Both the position numbers and the translations under genes were made by a program. The notes under the pieces are model-generated. The model was not told the origin of the DNA. It searched no databases and saw nothing but the letters and a program-made list of their open reading frames with translations. Of a DNA stretch of 8,093 nt, positions 1 to 7,000 are shown in pieces (the stretch's first letter is position 1; each line of letters begins with the position of its first letter). The stretch spans positions 1-8,093 of the forward strand of contig URTS01000084.1 of assembly GCA_900550685.1 (NCBI GenBank), read 5' to 3'. Source of the stretch: an uncultured Oscillibacter sp. (GTDB lineage Bacteria; Bacillota; Clostridia; Oscillospirales; Oscillospiraceae).

Positions 1-542
1 CCATGTCCGATACCGTCGTGGTCATGAACGGCGGCAAGGTGCAGCAGATCGGCACCCCCGAGGATATTTACAACGAGCCGAAGAACGCCTTTGTGGCGGA
101 CTTCATCGGCGAGTCCAACATCATCGACGGCACCATGCCCGAGGACAAGGTGGTGCAGATGTACGGCAAGCGCTTCCCCTGCCTGGACGGCGGATTTGCC
201 CCCAACGAGCCGGTGGACGTGGTCATCCGGCCCGAGGATATCGACATCGTCCCCGTGGAGCAGGGCCAGCTGACAGGCACCGTCACCTCTGTCACCTTCA
301 AGGGGATGCAGTACGATATTATCGTGGACTTCAAGGGATTCAAGTGGCTGATCCAGACCACGGACCACTGCCCCGAGGGTTCCCGCATCGGCATCAAGAT
401 TGACCCCGACGGCATCCACGTGATGAAAAAGAGTTCCTACTCCGGCATGTTCGGCGACTACTCCTCCTTCTCCGAGGAGTACGACGAACTGGACGACGCA
501 AGCCTTGCGTCGGATGAGGAGGAGAGCGGGGATGAAGACTAA
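1..542 (+). CDS. potA: Spermidine/putrescine ABC transporter ATP-binding protein PotA, 3' part only
   Basis: This is the C-terminal half of PotA, the cytoplasmic ATPase that powers polyamine import through PotBC. The reading frame is open to the window edge and the gene begins upstream. The first visible Met is internal, because MSDTVVVMNGGKVQQIG followed by TPEDIYNEP is the stretch that comes just after the H-loop histidine in this family. About 179 residues are visible, against roughly 370-380 for a whole PotA, so the Walker A, signature and Walker B motifs lie outside. The rest is the regulatory TOBE domain, with the typical VIRPEDI at visible residues 74-80 and a second beta unit around 91-120. 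The protein ends in an unusually acidic tail (about residues 157-179, mostly Glu/Asp/Ser). The stop codon lies inside potB, giving an 11-base overlap. The family call is firm from this domain plus potBCD downstream; polyamine specificity rests on that context. Confidence 0.93.
   Translation, partial: MSDTVVVMNGGKVQQIGTPEDIYNEPKNAFVADFIGESNIIDGTMPEDKVVQMYGKRFPCLDGGFAPNEPVDVVIRPEDIDIVPVEQGQLTGTVTSVTFKGMQYDIIVDFKGFKWLIQTTDHCPEGSRIGIKIDPDGIHVMKKSSYSGMFGDYSSFSEEYDELDDASLASDEEESGDED
517..522 (+). promoter_or_regulatory. potB ribosome binding site inside potA
   Basis: A perfect AGGAGG lies 9 bases before the ATG at 532. It sits inside the potA reading frame, where the GAG codons of the acidic tail supply it. 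It decides the potB start: the in-frame TTG at 505 is upstream of this site and has no comparable one of its own. Confidence 0.8.
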
Positions 543-1389
543 CCGGCTTTCCCGTTTTGCCATCCCCTATGTCATCTGGATGGCCTTTTTCGTGGTAGCG
601 CCCATCATCATGGTGGTGATCTATGCCTTCTCCTCCGCGGACGGCGGCGCTACCCTTTCCAACTTTGCCAAAATGGGCACCTATACCGTGGTGTTCACCA
701 GGTCTTTCAAGCTGGCTCTTATTGCGACCGTCATCTGCGTGCTCATCGGCTATCCGGTGTCCTACATGATGAGTAAGGAAGGCCCCCGGTTCCAGCGGCT
801 GGCCATGGTGCTCATTATGCTGCCCATGTGGATGAACTTCCTGCTGCGGACCTATTCCTGGATGGCCCTGCTGGAAAATAACGGCCTTTTGAACCAGCTG
901 TTCCGGAAGATCGGACTGATTGCCCTGTACAACAGTGTGTTCGGTACGGATCTCAGCTTCTTCCGGATGATCAACACCCAGGGAGCTGTGGTGCTTGGCA
1001 TGGTGTATAACTACCTGCCTTTCATGATTTTGCCCATCTACTCCGTCATTATCAAGCTGGACCGCAGCCTCATCGAAGCAGCGCGGGATCTGGGGGCCAA
1101 CTCCTTTCAGGTGTTCCGGCGGGTGATCCTGCCCCTTTCCCTGCCCGGCGTCCTCTCCGGTATCACTATGGTGTTTGTCCCCTCCGTTTCCACCTTCGCC
1201 ATCAGCAAAATGCTGGGCGGCGGCACGGAGATGCTGCTTGGCGATCTGATCGAACAGCAGTACATGGGCGGCGCTTATAATCCCCAGCTGGGCGCGGCTA
1301 TTTCCCTGGTGATGATGGTCATTGTGGTCATCTGCATGGTGGTCATGAACCGCTTCGGCGAGGGTGAAGAACAGGCGGTGATGATGTGA
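532..1389 (+). CDS. potB: Spermidine/putrescine ABC transporter permease PotB
   Basis: PotB is one of the two inner-membrane permeases that form the polyamine channel with PotC and couple to PotA. The 285-residue product matches the usual length (about 275-290). About six hydrophobic segments are visible, near residues 10-32, 60-80, 88-106, 148-175, 204-225 and 252-273. The EAA loop that docks on the ATPase is seen at 182-201 (EAARDLGAN, then ILP). TYSW near 107-110 and NYLPFMILP near 160-168 are typical of PotB. I chose the ATG at 532 because a perfect AGGAGG precedes it and because it gives the normal short cytoplasmic start MKTNRLSRFAIPY. The longer TTG form would add nine Arg/Met-rich residues. 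The stop overlaps the potC start by four bases, so the two are probably translationally coupled. Confidence 0.95.
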   Translation: MKTNRLSRFAIPYVIWMAFFVVAPIIMVVIYAFSSADGGATLSNFAKMGTYTVVFTRSFKLALIATVICVLIGYPVSYMMSKEGPRFQRLAMVLIMLPMWMNFLLRTYSWMALLENNGLLNQLFRKIGLIALYNSVFGTDLSFFRMINTQGAVVLGMVYNYLPFMILPIYSVIIKLDRSLIEAARDLGANSFQVFRRVILPLSLPGVLSGITMVFVPSVSTFAISKMLGGGTEMLLGDLIEQQYMGGAYNPQLGAAISLVMMVIVVICMVVMNRFGEGEEQAVMM

Positions 1390-2255
1390 AAAAGAACAAT
1401 TCCCTTCTCAACCGCCTGTTTATGGTGCTGGTGTTCGTGTTTCTCTACGCCCCCATCGTGCTGCTGATCGTCTTTTCCTTCAACGCAGGCAACAGCAACA
1501 TGGTCTGGAAGGGCTTCTCTCTGGACTGGTATGCCAAGCTCTTCCGCAACCGGCTCATCATGCAGAGCGTGTATACTACCCTGCTGGTCTCCCTGCTGGC
1601 CACCGTGATCGCCACCGTGGCCGGGACCTTCGCCGCCATCGGCTTCTATGCCATGCGCCGCCGGGTCCGGGACCCGCTGATGACCGTCAACAACATTCCT
1701 ATGATGAACGCGGATATTGTCACCGGCGTCTCCATGTGCCTGCTGTTTGTGGCGTTTTTCAACGGCTGGGGGCATTTTTCCGCGTGGTTCAACACCCTGG
1801 GCATTTTCCAGCTGCCCACCCACCTTTCCATGGGCTTCGGAACGCTGCTGATTGCCCACATCACCTTCAACATCCCCTATGTGATCCTCTCTGTCAGTCC
1901 CAAGCTGCGGCAGATGGACCGCAATCTGGTGGACGCTGCCATGGATTTGGGCTGCACCTGGATGCAGGCCTTCTGGAAGGTCATCATCCCGGAGATCAAG
2001 CCCGGCATCGTCTCCGGCGCCCTGACGGCCTTCACCATGAGCATTGACGATTTCGTCATCAGCTACTTCACAGCCGGCTCTTCCGCCTCTACCCTGGCCA
2101 TGACCATTTACGGCATGACCAAGAAAAAGGTGACCCCGGAGATTAACGCCATCTCCACCCTGCTGTTCGTCACCGTGCTGATCCTGCTGGCGGTCATCAA
2201 CCTCCGGGAGGCCCGGCAGGAGCGCAAACGGATCGCGGAGCTGGGGCGGCACTGA
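1386..2255 (+). CDS. potC: Spermidine/putrescine ABC transporter permease PotC
   Basis: PotC is the second channel-forming permease of the polyamine importer. The 289-residue product has about six membrane segments, near residues 10-32, 62-88, 105-127, 150-172, 205-228 and 255-273. The EAA-type loop is at 183-202 (DAAMDLGC then VIIP; the first Glu of the motif is Asp here, a common variant). SIDDFVISYF at 219-228 and the PEINAIST stretch near 251-258 are strong PotC markers. Translation starts at a GTG whose bases overlap the potB stop (GTGA). The only nearby ribosome site is weak (CAGGCGG at 1372-1378), which fits coupling to potB translation. It is about 25 residues longer than E. coli PotC; much of the difference is a longer loop around 126-149 between membrane segments, plus a charged C-terminal tail (REARQERKR). 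Confidence 0.95.
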   Translation: MKKNNSLLNRLFMVLVFVFLYAPIVLLIVFSFNAGNSNMVWKGFSLDWYAKLFRNRLIMQSVYTTLLVSLLATVIATVAGTFAAIGFYAMRRRVRDPLMTVNNIPMMNADIVTGVSMCLLFVAFFNGWGHFSAWFNTLGIFQLPTHLSMGFGTLLIAHITFNIPYVILSVSPKLRQMDRNLVDAAMDLGCTWMQAFWKVIIPEIKPGIVSGALTAFTMSIDDFVISYFTAGSSASTLAMTIYGMTKKKVTPEINAISTLLFVTVLILLAVINLREARQERKRIAELGRH

Positions 2256-2259
2256 ACGG

Positions 2260-2280
2260 TTTCACGGCATCTGCCTGAAA
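2260..2280 (+). other. Small hairpin in the potC-potD gap
   Basis: TTTCA and GGC pair with GCC and TGAAA around an ATCT loop, with one bulged C at 2265, giving 8 base pairs. No T run follows, so it is not an ordinary terminator. It could protect mRNA ends or help set PotD levels apart from PotBC, since binding proteins are usually made in excess. It is short enough to be chance. Confidence 0.35.
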
Positions 2281-2298
2281 TAGAAAAACAAAAATATT

Positions 2299-2304
2299 GG
2301 AGGA
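2299..2304 (+). promoter_or_regulatory. potD ribosome binding site
   Basis: GGAGGA lies 8 bases before the TTG at 2313 in an A-rich, low-GC leader. It settles the use of the rare TTG start, which is followed directly by the KKALAL start of a lipoprotein signal peptide. The ATG at 2305 abuts this site and runs only three codons before a stop, so it is not the start. Confidence 0.82.
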
Positions 2305-2312
2305 ATGATCAA

Positions 2313-3440
2313 TTGAAAAAAGCATTAGCCTTGACTTGTGCCATGACCATGGCGGCAAGCCTGTTTCTCACCGGATGCGGCGGTAGCAATAACAGCAGTA
2401 CGGATTCCACTTCCAATTCCGGCAGCAGTAACGGCAGCGGCAAACGGGTTGTCAATGTTTGCAGCTGGGGTGAATACATTGACGAGGACTTGATTTACCA
2501 ATTCGAGGACGAGACCGGCATCAAGGTCAACTACCAGACCGCCGAGAGCAATGAAGCCCTGTACTCCCTGCTGAAAACCGGCGCTGGTGACTACGATGTC
2601 ATCGTCCCCTCTGACTATATGATCGCCCGTCTCATCGACGAGGACATGCTGGCGGAGCTGAACTACGACAACATCCCCAACTATGCCAAGATCGGCGACC
2701 AGTACAAGAGCCTGAGCTTCGACCCTGACAACAAGTACACCGTCCCCTACGCCTGGGGCACCCTGGGCATCATCTACAACACCACCATGGTAGATGGCGA
2801 CATCACCAGCTGGGACGCCATGTTCGACGAGAAGTACGCCGGTAACGTCCTGATGATCCGCAACTCCCGCGATGCCCTGGCCGCCGCCCTGCTGGACCTG
2901 GGCTACGACATCAACACCACCGACGAGTCCCAGATCCGGGAAGCCTATGAGCTGCTGGCAGACGCCAAGAGCAAGGGTGTGTACCAGTCCTTCGTGATGG
3001 ATGAGGTCTTCGGCAAGATGGAGGGCGGCAACGCCGCCATCGCCATGTACTACGCCGGTGACTACCTGACCATGCTGGACAACAACCCCGATCTGAAGTT
3101 CGTGGTACCCAAGGAGGGCAGCAACTGGTTTGTGGACGCCATGTGCGTTCTGAAAACCGCTCAGCACAAGGAGGAAGCCGAGGCGTGGATCAACTTCATC
3201 GCCTCCACGGAATCCAGCCTGGCCAACATGGACTACATTGGCTATGCTTCCCCCAATCTGGAGGCACTGGAGGGTTATCCCGCTTACTACGAGGAGACTT
3301 ACGGCGAGCCTCTGGACGAGGAGCGCTATGAGATCATGGCCGCTCCCGATGACGTGCTGGCCCGCTGCGAGCTGTATACCAACCTCCCCGCCGACACGCT
3401 GACGCTGTACAACGATCTCTGGACGGAACTGGGTATTTAA
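2313..3440 (+). CDS. potD: Polyamine-binding lipoprotein PotD
   Basis: PotD is the extracytoplasmic receptor that binds spermidine or putrescine and delivers it to PotBC. The 375-residue product starts with a lipoprotein signal peptide (Lys-Lys, hydrophobic core, lipobox LTGC with Cys22 as the lipidated residue). A Ser/Asn/Gly-rich tether (23-43) links it to the membrane. The fold follows: CSWGEYID at 50-57, YDVIVPSDYM at 94-103, VPYAWGTLGI at 144-153, a MIRNSRDAL ligand loop at 181-189, AMYYAGDYL at 244-252, KEGSNWFVDAM at 267-277 and GYASPNL at 310-316. Recalling E. coli PotD, Trp34, Glu36, Ser83, Tyr85 and Asp257 appear kept (W52, E54, S100, Y102, D275), while Asp168 aligns with Asn184, Glu171 with Asp187 and Trp229 with a Tyr. 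Polyamine transport is well supported; spermidine versus putrescine cannot be decided. The start is TTG with a strong GGAGGA site. Confidence 0.95.
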   Translation: MKKALALTCAMTMAASLFLTGCGGSNNSSTDSTSNSGSSNGSGKRVVNVCSWGEYIDEDLIYQFEDETGIKVNYQTAESNEALYSLLKTGAGDYDVIVPSDYMIARLIDEDMLAELNYDNIPNYAKIGDQYKSLSFDPDNKYTVPYAWGTLGIIYNTTMVDGDITSWDAMFDEKYAGNVLMIRNSRDALAAALLDLGYDINTTDESQIREAYELLADAKSKGVYQSFVMDEVFGKMEGGNAAIAMYYAGDYLTMLDNNPDLKFVVPKEGSNWFVDAMCVLKTAQHKEEAEAWINFIASTESSLANMDYIGYASPNLEALEGYPAYYEETYGEPLDEERYEIMAAPDDVLARCELYTNLPADTLTLYNDLWTELGI

Positions 3441-3451
3441 CAGAAACCGCA

Positions 3452-3468
3452 GTCCCGCGCCGCGGGAC
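3452..3468 (+). other. GC-rich hairpin between potD and the thioesterase gene
   Basis: GTCCCGC pairs perfectly with GCGGGAC around a GCC loop, 11 bases after the potD stop. No T run follows, so it is unlikely to be a strong terminator. It ends two bases before AAAGGA (3471-3476), the ribosome site of the next gene. Plausible roles are protecting the 3' end of the pot message or tuning translation of the downstream gene; both are inference. Confidence 0.5.
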
Positions 3469-3483
3469 GGAAAGGAACTGAGT

Positions 3484-3879
3484 ATGATTGAAATTGGCGC
3501 GAAGCTGACCGTTGAAAAGACGGTCACCCCGGAGCTCACCGCACAGGTGGCCGGTTCCGGCTTGCTGCCGGTGTTTGGCACCCCCTTTATGACGGCTATG
3601 ATGGAAAATGCCGCGGCCGGCGTCCTCCAGCAGTATCTGGAGGAGGGCAAGGGCAGCGTAGGCACCCATCTGAATGTCTCCCATGACGCTCCTACCCCCG
3701 TGGGTATGAAGGTCTGGGCAGAGGCTGAGATCACCGCCGTTTCCGAAAACGGCAAGATGATCGACTTCGCCGTAAAGGCGTGGGACGAGAAGGGCCCCAT
3801 CGGCGCAGGCACCCACACCCGGGCGATCATCACCAATGACCGCTTCCTCAGCAAGTGCAACAGCAAGCTGGACAAGTAA
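3484..3879 (+). CDS. FlK-like hotdog-fold acyl-CoA thioesterase
   Basis: A 131-residue single-domain protein that by family should hydrolyse a small acyl-CoA thioester in the cytoplasm. It resembles the fluoroacetyl-CoA thioesterase FlK group, including the GSVGTHLNVSHDAPTPVGMKV stretch (58-77, one residue more at the end). The FlK catalytic residues, recalled as Thr42, Glu50 and His76, have counterparts at Thr33 (in FGTPFM), Glu41 and His67 with identical spacing of 8 and 26 residues. The C-terminal HTRAIIT strand (111-117) closes the hotdog sheet. AAAGGA at 3471-3476 gives a well-placed ribosome site for the ATG. It lies 43 bases after potD on the same strand, before the first strong terminator, so it is probably the last gene of the pot transcript. 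The substrate is unknown. Relatives of this family are common in Clostridia that do not meet fluoroacetate, so a housekeeping acyl-CoA is more likely. Confidence 0.85.
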   Translation: MIEIGAKLTVEKTVTPELTAQVAGSGLLPVFGTPFMTAMMENAAAGVLQQYLEEGKGSVGTHLNVSHDAPTPVGMKVWAEAEITAVSENGKMIDFAVKAWDEKGPIGAGTHTRAIITNDRFLSKCNSKLDK

Positions 3880-3892
3880 ATCTTTTGAAGGC

Positions 3893-3933
3893 AAAATAGT
3901 CCCCGTATTCAATGGATACGGGGACTGTTTTTT
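3893..3933 (+). terminator. Rho-independent terminator of the pot-thioesterase operon
   Basis: An 11-bp perfect stem (AGTCCCCGTAT at 3898-3908 with ATACGGGGACT at 3916-3926) closes a 7-base loop and is followed by G and six Ts (3928-3933). It begins 18 bases after the thioesterase stop codon. The AAAA before the stem gives it a weaker terminator form on the minus strand too. Confidence 0.92.
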
Positions 3934-4005
3934 GTAAATCGTATTTGCTGAGCCAAAATCAAGCTGTTTATTCAACTTGAACCTCTCCCCCCAGCCTGAG
4001 CTTTT

Positions 4006-4055
4006 AAAAAAACACGGTCCCATGCAGTCAACACCGCATGGGACCGTGTTTTTTT
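4006..4055. terminator. Bidirectional terminator between the convergent operons
   Basis: A perfect 20-bp inverted repeat: arm 4006-4025 (A7 then CACGGTCCCATGC) with arm 4036-4055 (GCATGGGACCGTG then T7) around a 10-base loop. Read on the plus strand the stem ends in seven Ts; on the minus strand the A7 becomes seven Ts as well. It lies 13 bases past the polC stop, so it is placed to end polC transcription, and it backs up the pot-side terminator from the other direction. The 72 bases between the two terminators (3934-4005) show nothing I can name. Confidence 0.92.
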
Positions 4056-4068
4056 GAACCAATAATTT

Positions 4069-7000
4069 TTAAAACAGGGTGATCTGGCTGGTGTCCGCCA
4101 TGCCCGCGAAGGCCCCCAGGGCCTTCAGCTGTTCAATATGGGTCTTGGACAGCTTGTTGCAGCACATGGCAAACTCCTCAATGGAGATGAACTCCTTCCC
4201 TTTCCGCTTTTCCACCGTGTCGATGGCTGCCGCTTCGCCCAGACCGTGGACCGTCACAAAGGGCGGCAGCAGGCCCTTTTCCGTGACCACGAACTTGGTA
4301 GCGTCAGACTTGTAGATATTGATGGTGTCGAAGTGGAAGCCCCGGAGATAGAATTCGTAGCACACCTCCAGGGTGGTCAGCAGGTTCTGCTCCACAGCGG
4401 TAGCGTCCTTGTTATTTTCAATCTCCTTGATCTTCCGCTTTACCGCGTCCATGCCTGCACAGCAATACTCCGCGTCAAAGGCCTTGGCCCGGACAGAGAA
4501 GAAAGTGGCGTAGAACGCCAGGGGCTCATGAACTTTGTACCAGGCGATGCGGAAGGCCATCATCACGTAGGCCACGGCGTGGGCTTTGGGGAACAGATAA
4601 CCGATCTTGGCCAGAGATTCAATGTACCAGTCCGGCACATCGTGCTCCATCATGGCCTCCTCCCAGCCCTCGTCGAAGCCGCCCTTTTTCACCTTGCCCT
4701 TTCGGACCTTCTCCATGATCTTGAAGCTCATCTTGGGGTCCATGCCCTTGGAAATGAGGTAGAGCATGATGTCATCACGGCAGCCCACCGTTTCCAGAAC
4801 ACTGGCAGTGCCGCTCAAAATCAGCTCCCGGGCGTTGCCCATCCACACGTCGGTGCCGTGGGAGAAGCCGGAAAGCCGCACCAACGTGTTGAAGTCCTTG
4901 GGCTGGGTGTCGATCAGCATCTGGCGGGTGAACCGGGTGTTGAACTCCGGAATGGCCACGGCGCCGGTAGGCCCCAGAATGGGGTCATTTTCATAGCCCA
5001 GCACCTTGCTGGAAATGAAAATAGACATGGTATCCGGATCGTCCAGGGGGATCTCGTGGGGGTCTACCCCGGTAAGGTCCTGCATCATGCGCACCATAGT
5101 GGGGTCATCATGTCCCAGCATGTCCAGCTTCAGGATGTTGGCCTCCATGGAGTGGTATTCGAAATGGGTGGTGATGGTGTCGGAATCGTCGGCGTCTGCC
5201 GGGTGCTGCACCGGGCAGAAATCCTCCATATCCTTGTCGTCCGGGACCACCACTAGGCCGCCGGGGTGCTGGCCGGTGGTGCGGCGGACGCCCACGCAGC
5301 CCTGGGTCAGGCGGTTTTCCTCCGCCCGGCAGGCCACGATGCCGTTCTCCTCCAGATACTTCTTCACGAAGCCGTAGGCCGTCTTTTCCGCCAGAGTACC
5401 GATGGTGCCTGCCCGGAACACCTGGGTCTCACCGAACATCTCAATGGCGTGGCGGTGGGCCCGGGCCTGGTATTCGCCGGAGAAGTTCAGGTCGATATCC
5501 GGCACCTTGCCGCCGCCGAAGCCCAGGAAGGTCTCAAAGGGAATGTCAAATCCGTCCTTCACGTATTTGGTGCCGCAGACGGGGCACACCTTGTCCGGCA
5601 TATCCGCGCCGCAGCCGTAGCTGCCGTCCAGGATGAACTCGCTGTTCTTGCACTTGGGGCAGCGGTAATGGGGCGGCAGGGAGTTGACCTCCGTGATGCC
5701 GGACATGTAAGCCACTAGGGACGAGCCCACGGAACCACGGGAACCCACCAGGTAGCCGCACTCATTGCTGCGCTGCACCAGCTTCTGAGCGGACATGTAC
5801 ACCACGTCGTACTTGCCCAGAATGCCGCCCAGTTCCACGTTCAGGCGGTCCACGATCAGCTGAGGCGGGTCCTCGCCATAGAGCCGGTGGACCTTTTCCC
5901 ACACCAGGCGGTTCAGGTCCTCCTCGGAATTTTCCAGCCGGGGCGGAAACAGTTCCGCCGGCAGCAATTCAAAGGTCTCGATCTGATCCGCCACCAGGCG
6001 GGTGTTGGTGACCACCACCTCGTAGGCCTTCTCCTCCCCCAGATACCGGAATTCCTCCAACATCTCCTGGGTGGTCTTGAAGTAGATGGGCAGGGGCTCG
6101 TTGGCGTCCGGGAACTTTTTGGACGCCAGCAGAATGTGCCGGTACACCTCGTCCTCCGGCTCCCGGAAATGGACATCTCCGGTGGCGCAGACAGGCTTGT
6201 TCAGTTCCTCTCCCAGCCGGACGATGGTGCGGTTGAACTCCCGCAGATCCTCCTCGCTCCGGGCGTCGCCGTTGCGGAGCATGAAAGCGTTGTTGCACAG
6301 GGGCTGAATTTCCAGATAGTCATAAAAAGAGGCGATGCGCTTCAGCTCGTCCCAATCCTTGTGGTCCACCACTGCCTTGAACAGCTCACCCGCCTCGCAG
6401 GCGGAGCCGATAATCAGCCCCTCCCGGTGGGCGATCAGCTCACTTTTGGGAATGGTAGGCACCCGCTTGAAGTATTTCAGGTTGGATGCCGAAATCAGCT
6501 GGTAGAGGTTTTTCAGTCCCACCTTGTTCCGGGCCAGAATGATGATGTGCTTGGGGAAGCGGTTGGACTTGCTGCCCAGGGGGCGCAGCTTCTCCATTTC
6601 CGGGTTCACGGCCTGCAGGGTGTGTATCCCCCGCTCATGGAGCATTTTCCAGAAGGGGATCAGCATATAGCCCACCGTGGCGGCATCGTCGCTGGCCCGG
6701 TGGTGGTTGAAGGCGGGCAGGTCCAGATGCTCCGCCACAATGTCCAGCTTGTATTTGCCCAGGCCCGGCAGCAGATTCTGGGCCAGGATCAGGGAGTCCA
6801 CGTAGGTGGGGTCAAAATCCAGCCCCACCTTTTTGCATCCTGCCCGGATGAAGCCGATGTCGAATTCCGCGTTGTGGGCGGCCAAGGGTCGTCCGTTCAC
6901 GAATTTCAGGAATTCCGTCAGGGCGTCCTTCAGCTGTGGGGCATCCTTCAGCATCTCGTCGGTGATGCCGGTAAGGCCGATGATCTCCGGCGTCAGGCGG

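Noticed and set aside
505..531. Upstream TTG extension of potB
   Set aside because: It would add nine Arg/Met-rich residues inside potA and would place the perfect AGGAGG within the coding region; the ATG at 532 fits better.
814..820. Possible extra zinc ligand in PolC (protein residue Cys814 between the two CxxC pairs; coordinates here are residue numbers)
   Set aside because: The four standard cysteines at 798, 801, 823 and 826 already complete the site, so the fifth is probably incidental.
1275..2252. A 325-codon open frame on the minus strand across potC
   Set aside because: The His/Gly/Gln-rich product has no recognisable domain and runs opposite a clear PotC; it is a composition artefact.
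2305..2316. Tiny three-codon ORF (ATG ATC AAT TGA) overlapping the potD start
   Set aside because: The ATG touches the GGAGGA site with no spacing, so ribosomes should favour the TTG at 2313.
2325..3875. A 516-codon open frame on the minus strand across potD and the thioesterase gene
   Set aside because: It lies opposite two well-recognised genes, has low-complexity Val/Gly/Gln-rich composition and no family motifs. It is the usual antisense shadow of GC-rich genes.
3959..3980. TCAAG...CTTGA inverted repeat between the two terminators
   Set aside because: Only five base pairs with a 12-base loop; expected by chance.
4138..5256. A 372-codon open frame on the plus strand within polC
   Set aside because: It is antisense to the conserved polymerase core, with no family motif and no own ribosome site or context.
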